Source of the DNA: Tubulanus polymorphus
Taxonomy: Eukaryota; Nemertea; Palaeonemertea; Tubulaniformes; Tubulanidae
Direction of reading: 5' to 3'
Assembly (NCBI RefSeq): GCF_964204645.1
Contig: NC_134027.1
Location: forward strand, 26,772,485 to 26,836,484
Length of the DNA stretch: 64,000 nucleotides
A program made the position numbers and the translations under genes. Positions 45,545 to 64,000 of this stretch are shown piece after piece; the stretch's first letter is position 1; every line of letters starts with the position of its first letter. The notes beneath the pieces are model-generated. The model was not told the origin of the DNA. It ran no database searches and saw only the letters and a program-made list of their open reading frames with translations.

Positions 45545-46797
45545 ATGGTAAGTTAGTTTCTATTAAAATTCTACTATGGGAGTTTTTTTTTGTATTTATA
45601 ATCATATTAAAAGAAACGATGAAAATCAAATTCGAAGCCTGTACCACTGACCTGTTACGACAGAGGTAGGAAGTTTGTTTGTTCGATGTGGTGACTGTCT
45701 ATGAGTATAATGACCAAATCAAGTGTGGTGACTCTTTCGCTAGAATACCCGCTACCATTCTGCAAAAAATAAAATCGAAAGGAATGTATAATTTAGAATT
45801 GAAGCGTAGGTGAAATTTTCAAATGGTTACAGAGAGGATTTTCTAACAAAATGAGGTCGAATTGTGGCACCAATTGAGGCCCAACCTGGCACTAGCCAAC
45901 CCTAACTCTAGCCCCGTCTCTACCCTAACCACAGGCTCGAACCAGCAACCTCCAGCATTCAAGTCGTGTACACTACCCACTTGACCAATGAGCTCCGGGT
46001 GGTTGACGGGGTTCACAGATTTGCCTGGTCAGTGTGGTGACCATAACTGGTGATCAGTCAGGTGTGGTGACTGCGGGTTGTTATCACTAACCCTATCAAA
46101 GCGAATCCATTGTGAGACACATTCACCACTGTTCGATCTACTGTTCCAGTATCGACGGGTTTTAGGCGATTTATGAATTATCTTATCAAATGACTGATTA
46201 TTTTTCTAGGCGACAAACGAACAAGAAATATCGTCGAAAGAGACGGTTCCATTAGTCGCGACCAGTAATAAAGAAGATTCGGTTGATAATCCAGCTGCGT
46301 CGATATCAACGACTTACGGAGGAACAACGGGTGCTTCACCACCAGTGGAAAACAGCAGAAATAAAGATCCTGAAAAATTAACAGAACAGAAACAGCAAAT
46401 TCCCAAAGTCATCAGCATTAATCATTATAACACGAAGAAAACGGTCGCCCATGCTGTAACATGTATTACTGTGCTGACAGCGAACGCGAGTCAAATTCGT
46501 CAGATAATCCTCTCCGAGAAATCCGAGGAGGCTTTCTACTGGCCTCTGCTCGGTTTGATGATCAGTTCTTTAGCGTTACAGATTATCACGCTTATCATAC
46601 TGTTGATAGCTGGTAAATCCGAGGGGGAGGATTATGAGGTGAATGAAGGAGCCGCTTTGATATGGTTGGATAAATTAACGAATGTATTGGTCGCATTTTG
46701 TTGTTTGAGCGCTTTACTGAATATCTTCATTACGACGTTCGTTTCTGATATCCCGATAAGTAACCAATCTTCGTATCCATCAAAACTCACTGGATGA
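45545..46797 (+). CDS. Ninjurin-family protein C
   Basis: Exon 1 contributes only the ATG (45545-45547, directly followed by GTAAGT). Exon 2 is 46210-46797. Total 196 residues. The ninjurin domain starts ISINHYNTKKTVAH and has LTANASQIRQIIL, the best match in the cluster to human NINJ1 (NHYASKKS, MANASQ). The lysine and alanine positions I recall as needed for NINJ1 oligomerisation are kept. Two hydrophobic spans follow, then a short tail. It is the most divergent of the three paralogues and the only one with a visible coding intron. A poly(A) signal is at 46912-46917. Confidence 0.87.
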
Positions 46798-47462
46798 TGA
46801 TGGAACTGTTAATCAGGTGGTTGTCGTGTTTGAATCTGTATTCTGGATCCGGGGATAAATCGATCAAAAATCATCAAACTATCAGTATTTTTTTCTGTAC
46901 AATATCATTTCAATAAACCTTTAAAAACTAAAGGAAAACTTAGATCATTTTTATGGATTTAGCAACTGATGCTGTGTTTGATGTTCAGCAGTGAATGAAA
47001 AATCAACGATTGAAATCTTCCAAGAATTCCTTGATTTAAGATATCCGCAGTGGGGCTGTCTTTTATCAAGAGGTTCCTTTGCCAATCATCACCAACAAGA
47101 ACAACAAGACACCAAAAGCTCGAATTCTCCGTTTTTCAAAAGAGTCAGAATTCCCTGATCTGTAAAAAGAACCCAACTGCCAGTGATGTAACCAAATTAA
47201 TCCTCACTAGTCACAGTCTCGAGTTGAAGAAGTATATTTCAAGCTGCAGTCTGTAAGCCTCGTCATTACAACAATAACAAACACAAACAATCATCTTTTC
47301 AAGTATTTATCGATTTTAATTAATTTGACAATTTTTTAAACCATTTTCCACAAAATAAATAGATATATAATACAAAGAACAGATTAAATGGAAATTAGAT
47401 TTCTAAGCGAATAAGTACAAAAACTTGAATACAAGCAGATCTTGTCCCTACATCCTTATTAC
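46798..47462. other. Convergent 3' region, ninjurin-C / DYNLRB
   Basis: AT-rich 3' UTR sequence of both genes. The 68-codon open frame here has no family signature. Confidence 0.35.
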
Positions 47463-49399
47463 TTATTCATTGGGAGCTTGGATTACCAGCAACAAATATT
47501 CTTTATCTGAAAAATAGATGAAATAATCATGTTTAATTTTGCGAAGAAAAAGAATTTTCAAAGGCGGGTAAATAATAAATTAGGACACCCAGAGACTGTA
47601 ATAAACACTGAGGGAGGTGTGAGACAATCAATGACTGCTCCCTAGGATGCTCAGGAAGGTATGAGACAATCAATGAGTGCTCCCTGGGACACTCACGTAG
47701 GTGCGCAAGACAGCATCATCTCGCTCCACCTTACTAGAACTAGTACAGTAGATTCCACACTTGCTCAGATCTCACTGGCACAAATCAATTCTCAAACCGA
47801 GGTACACAAATTCCGAGGCAGTTGGAGCAGGGATGGGTTGTTATTACAATGAATTTGTAATATACTAGGTCTGAATAGATATGAAATATTCAAGGATTCA
47901 CAGGAAATTTTTCAATGAAACAAACTAGCAAATGTAACTCAAGGAATAAGAAGGAAGGAGTCTATAGGAAATACCTGGCACCGATATCATTTAAATTTAT
48001 AAAGCAAGAATGAATGTTTTCCACCAGGAATCCATCACCGTCACTAAACCCGATAACTAAAACATAACCCACTGAATAAATAGACCTTCGAACCGAAAAT
48101 TGGATAAAAAATATTTCATTAAAACTTTTGGTCACCGGAAAAACATTTTAACATTTTCGATCAGACGAATCTTTCGTGATCACAATCATGACATATTCAT
48201 TTTCTAAACAGAAAAACAAAGCAAAAATCCTTCAAAACAATAGAAACAATTAAATTACAACACGAAATCATTCGAATAATCGAGACTCACCGGGGGCGAC
48301 CATGATTTCGTGTTTCTTCGATCGAATCCGTAAAAACGTTAAATCGTTGAGAGGATCGATGTCTCGTACCATACTCTTAGCTTTAGCTGTTAACGCATGT
48401 AATAAACCCGCGTATTGAACGGTGGTCGCGTTATCTAATGTGCTTCTGATTGGAATACCTAGAAAACAAAAACAACATCAGAAACGTTACCACAGCTCTC
48501 TCTACAGATATACATAGGCCTACAGATAATTAGTATTAGGATCCAGTTCTACTGTTAACCATCGACTCCGTGTTGTAAAGATACTAAAAAGTTCACAAAA
48601 TAAGAGTCTGCAATGTTTCCTCGAGCTAAATGAAGTTTCAACTTTATCCCGATAGACATCTTCAGGAATACTGTTAGGATATAGGACATTTCGCAATTCT
48701 TGGTGTGGTTAAACTTGAAGATTTTCAATACAGAAATGAAGGCTGAGGAGATTAAACTAAGATGAACAGTTAAGTATTCAGGATTTAATTCCAGATTTCT
48801 TGGGATTAAACTTGTTTTTTTTCAGTTGAATGGCAAAAGAGTCCTATCTCAACTCAGAACTGGTGCCAGGCTGCAGCATGGCCCAGTGAGTGACAGTAGT
48901 GTCTGATTGCCAATCTGGTTTCAAACTAACTGATTAAGGATTAGATACTGGATATTCCAGAGCAACTGCTGATTTCCCTAATCGTTAGGTTCCTTACCAA
49001 ACCATAACCTTTTTATTCACTTCGTCTTCAGCTTTTTGGCATCAGATCAAATAGTGGTGAGGTGACATACTATTACTACTAACGCCAACAAGAAACTGAT
49101 ATATCTATTTTCTTACCTTCATTATTGACGACAATGATACCAATAACACCTTTGTGAGATTGAATACGTTTTAAAGTTTCTTCGACTTCAGTTGCCTGAA
49201 ATTATATATTAGGAAAACAAACATAAACTAAACAGCACCTACCAAGACTACACATGACAAAAATCCAGTTGGAACTTGCAGCATATTTGCCATGTTTACA
49301 GCTTGCAGTAAGTTGACCACCACATTAACAATCCTGCCTCCCTCGCCCCTGACCCTCCTGCTCCTTACCCATCCCTGTTGGGACCTGATAACTCACCAT
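47463..49399 (-). CDS. DYNLRB1: Dynein light chain roadblock-type
   Basis: Exons 49397-49399 (ATG only, followed by GTGAGT), 49117-49195, 48291-48458 and 47463-47506 give 97 residues (human DYNLRB1/2: 96). Family landmarks: [56 protein letters not shown] and [10 protein letters not shown] at the end. It is a homodimeric light chain on the dynein intermediate chain that helps cargo binding in cytoplasmic and ciliary transport. The single-codon first exon rests on phase and the donor match; the other three exons are certain. A family H fragment sits in the intron near 48610-48690. Confidence 0.93.
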
Positions 49400-49816
49400 T
49401 ATTGCAGTAAATTCAGTGATCTGTACTCTAGTGACTGTCTGGTACCCCCGTACTGTGGTATGTATGTTGCTAAGCTCTACTGCGCTTGCGTAGTCAAGGC
49501 AACTTTACTCGCTAGGCGGCGTTTATGCGGGGATTCCCGTAATTTCATTTCCGGGTTTTCTAGTTATTGACGTCATCGATTGGATTTTGACAGATTTTGC
49601 GCTGTTTTAAGGATTTCTACCGGTTTACACGAATCTACCGTTCAAAAAAGTAAATCCCCAATAACTGTGAAATAAGTTTACGATAACTGATGCGTTAAAA
49701 ATACGTGACAATTCTGTATCAATGCCTTTCTCAGGATAGAAAACGTAAATAAATGTCAATTCAAATGTAGTATATTTGTTTTGGATACTTGAAAACTGAT
49801 ATTTCGTGATTACAGA
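49400..49816. promoter_or_regulatory. Head-to-head region, DYNLRB / copine
   Basis: Contains the DYNLRB 5' flank and the copine 5' region. An acceptor (GATTACAG) ends one base before the copine ATG, so copine has an upstream non-coding exon. A 92-codon + strand frame (49292-49570) overlaps the DYNLRB first exon and looks like chance. Confidence 0.35.
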
Positions 49817-62038
<12,222 letters not shown>

Positions 62039-63859
62039 ACACTTAAAACCAGCTGAATTGAAGTTTTGAGTGGATAAATAATTTCAAACTGAACAAGGTC
62101 AGGATTTGTACGTAAATTGTGGGACATTTTTCAATCTTTCAATTACATATTGTTACTCTGATAGTTAGATTGAGGAAAAAGTTGATTTAATGCTGTTTAG
62201 TATATAAATCTGGCTTCAGCTAATAAAGGAAAAAGAAGTGTCAAAACGAAAATTTTCAATGATATCGATAGTAAAAATAAAGTCATTAAAGAATTGTGCA
62301 TTTTTACAATAATAGTTGTAGTATTCAGTTCTTGCTTTAGATGATTATAAACGCCTTGCTTTAAAACGATTTTGTAACTATCTACTTGTATTTGTAATTG
62401 CTGTACTTTTTTTGGCAAATTTCAAAGAATTCATCTAAATGTAAAATAATGACTCTATGATAATAACAATTTGCCAAAGTTTAAAAACTTTTGTCTGACT
62501 TAAGAGCTATATCTGAGTTGGATGATATGTAATTCATATATAGCGTCAAAAAATATTCCAACCGACCTCAGTCAGTCTTTCAACTGTTATTTCTGGTTGT
62601 TCAGAGCCTTGAATTGCGTGATTATGCGAAACAACTTAGAAATTTAATAATAATTGAACTCTTCCTACATTTTATCGTACTTAGAATATATATTATATAC
62701 TATTATATACAAACAATTTTTATTAGGGAATATAGATATATTCATGTATATCCTCGTGCAAGTTTCTTTTTGTTTTCTTACAAATGACAAACTTATAAAG
62801 TTAATATTTTGTTATTCAAAGGCTCTTTCTATTTATACAATGTGAGTGTAAATGCGTTAACGCATGGAAATAAAGATATAACTTATCAAAATGTATTAAA
62901 AATAACTTTATTTTTGTGTTTCCTAGACTGGATCCAGTCCCTGAAATTACATCAGTAACTCCCTGCAGGTTTCTATGTATTTCCGCCAACGGAGAGAATA
63001 GAGAGAGTGATGTGGTTTTGAGCCTCGTCAAACAATGTTATCCATAACGATAGAGAGAGATGCCCAAACCATGGGCAGAAAGCCCAAACCATAGGCAGAG
63101 ACAGGAGGGAGAGGTCGATTACTTCACAGTCGGGAATGAGCATGGACGATGTACACGCAGCACTCTGATCCACAGTTCTGAGTTTAAGATTCGACTCAAG
63201 ACTTAAAAACTCATTGAAAATTAGATAATATTAACTTAAACTCACAAATGTGGAACTGAACAAAATTCCTATAACAGATTCCGAGGATGACTGAATATCT
63301 CCTGCAACTTCACGGCGAGGACCGAGAATGGACAACGGATTTCTTTAAAATATTCCAGATATTTCTCATGTTTATTGTTTCGAACATTTCAACAAAAGTA
63401 AAAAATGAATTACACACATAATTCATCGCGATTTATCACAAAATACTATCACATAATGACTAAAACATTCTCAAATCATTCATCTATATTTCACAGATCG
63501 TGAACATTATTTTTGAATTAAACACAAGGTTCAATTCAAACACAACAAAAACTCCTTTCTTCGAAATAAAAGGAATTAAGATGAATATTGAATACATTCG
63601 TGGTATCAATTACTTAGTTTAAACTTCTTTTCTCCTTACTTACTGGATCCAGTTCCATTCAGTTAACTCTGAATAACTCATTTTCATTAACTCATTTTCG
63701 ATGACTCAAATCCTAACTCACAACTGTGGAACTGGGTCCAGGTTTGAAAAAAATAGCGAAAATGTCTTCAAAGGAGAAAATCGTGAAAACAGCGGGTCGA
63801 AAATCTAAATCTAATTCACTGTAGAAACAACGATATTATAGAAAAAAATACTAACAAGA
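62039..63859. other. Copine 3' UTR and convergent 3' flank
   Basis: An AATAAA at 62869-62874 is the probable copine poly(A) signal. AT-rich, no credible ORF. A family A MITE lies at 63644-63740. Confidence 0.45.
63644..63740. mobile_element. Foldback MITE, family A
   Basis: GGATCCAGTTCCATTC and CTGTGGAACTGGGTCC ends, with CAGTTAACTCTG and CCTAACTCAC arms. Confidence 0.75.
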
Positions 63860-64000
63860 TTATACTTTATCTGTGGGAGTGTTCGGAAGAACGTTATGGA
63901 ACATTGTAGAATGTTGCATCGAAACTCTACGAATTGTATTTTGATAATCATTTTGTTGAGGTGTCGCCGACCTTTCTCTACCAGCATCACATTCTACGAG
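63860..64000 (-). CDS. Possible last coding exon of an unidentified gene (partial, runs off the window)
   Basis: An open frame of 46 codons plus a stop runs from the window edge to the stop at 63860-63862. Translation pieces: ECDAGRERSATPQQND, TIRRVSMQHSTMF and a C-terminus LPNTPTDKV. Balanced polar composition and an AT-rich 3' flank after the stop are consistent with the end of a real gene, but no domain is visible. The end TDKV could fit a class III PDZ ligand. Weak evidence; the gene would lie to the right. Confidence 0.35.
   Translation of the reverse strand, partial: LVECDAGRERSATPQQNDYQNTIRRVSMQHSTMFHNVLPNTPTDKV

Overview
The window is animal nuclear DNA. It is A+T-rich, most genes are cut by many GT-AG introns, and short foldback elements and minisatellites are dense. 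Protein content and repeat style suggest a marine lophotrochozoan such as a mollusc or a relative; the species cannot be fixed from sequence alone. Exon models below were joined by eye from splice sites, reading-frame phase and, where available, remembered family sequences. Each recognised multi-exon model closes in frame.

Layout. 0.7-7.7 kb (+): a TATDN2-like TatD metal-dependent hydrolase with a very long N-terminal extension holding an 87-bp coding minisatellite. 8.4-13.9 kb: a gene-free satellite block made of a 76-bp unit, eight copies of a ~180-bp foldback element and higher-order duplications. 14.7-27.2 kb (-): a 26-exon, 1244-residue HEAT/ARM-like helical protein I do not recognise. 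28.6-34.2 kb (+): SAMHD1, head to head with the previous gene, with two alternative copies of one exon. 35.1-36.6 kb (-): an ARL6IP5/PRA1-family protein, head to head with UBA3 (37.2-41.7 kb, +). 42.3-46.8 kb (+): three ninjurin genes in tandem, the first with an 11-unit repeat in its N-terminal tail. 47.5-49.4 kb (-): roadblock dynein light chain. 49.8-62.0 kb (+): a complete copine; its 6.6-kb intron 7 holds three antisense paralogues of a small hairpin membrane protein. 63.9-64.0 kb (-): the possible last exon of a further gene.

The genes do not form one pathway. They include housekeeping functions (neddylation, dNTP control, dynein, ER membrane shaping, calcium-dependent membrane binding) and lineage-expanded membrane proteins (ninjurins and the nested hairpin family). 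The most promising leads are the mutually exclusive SAMHD1 exons over the allosteric site, the ninjurin cluster with its repeat-bearing member, and the nested small-protein family.
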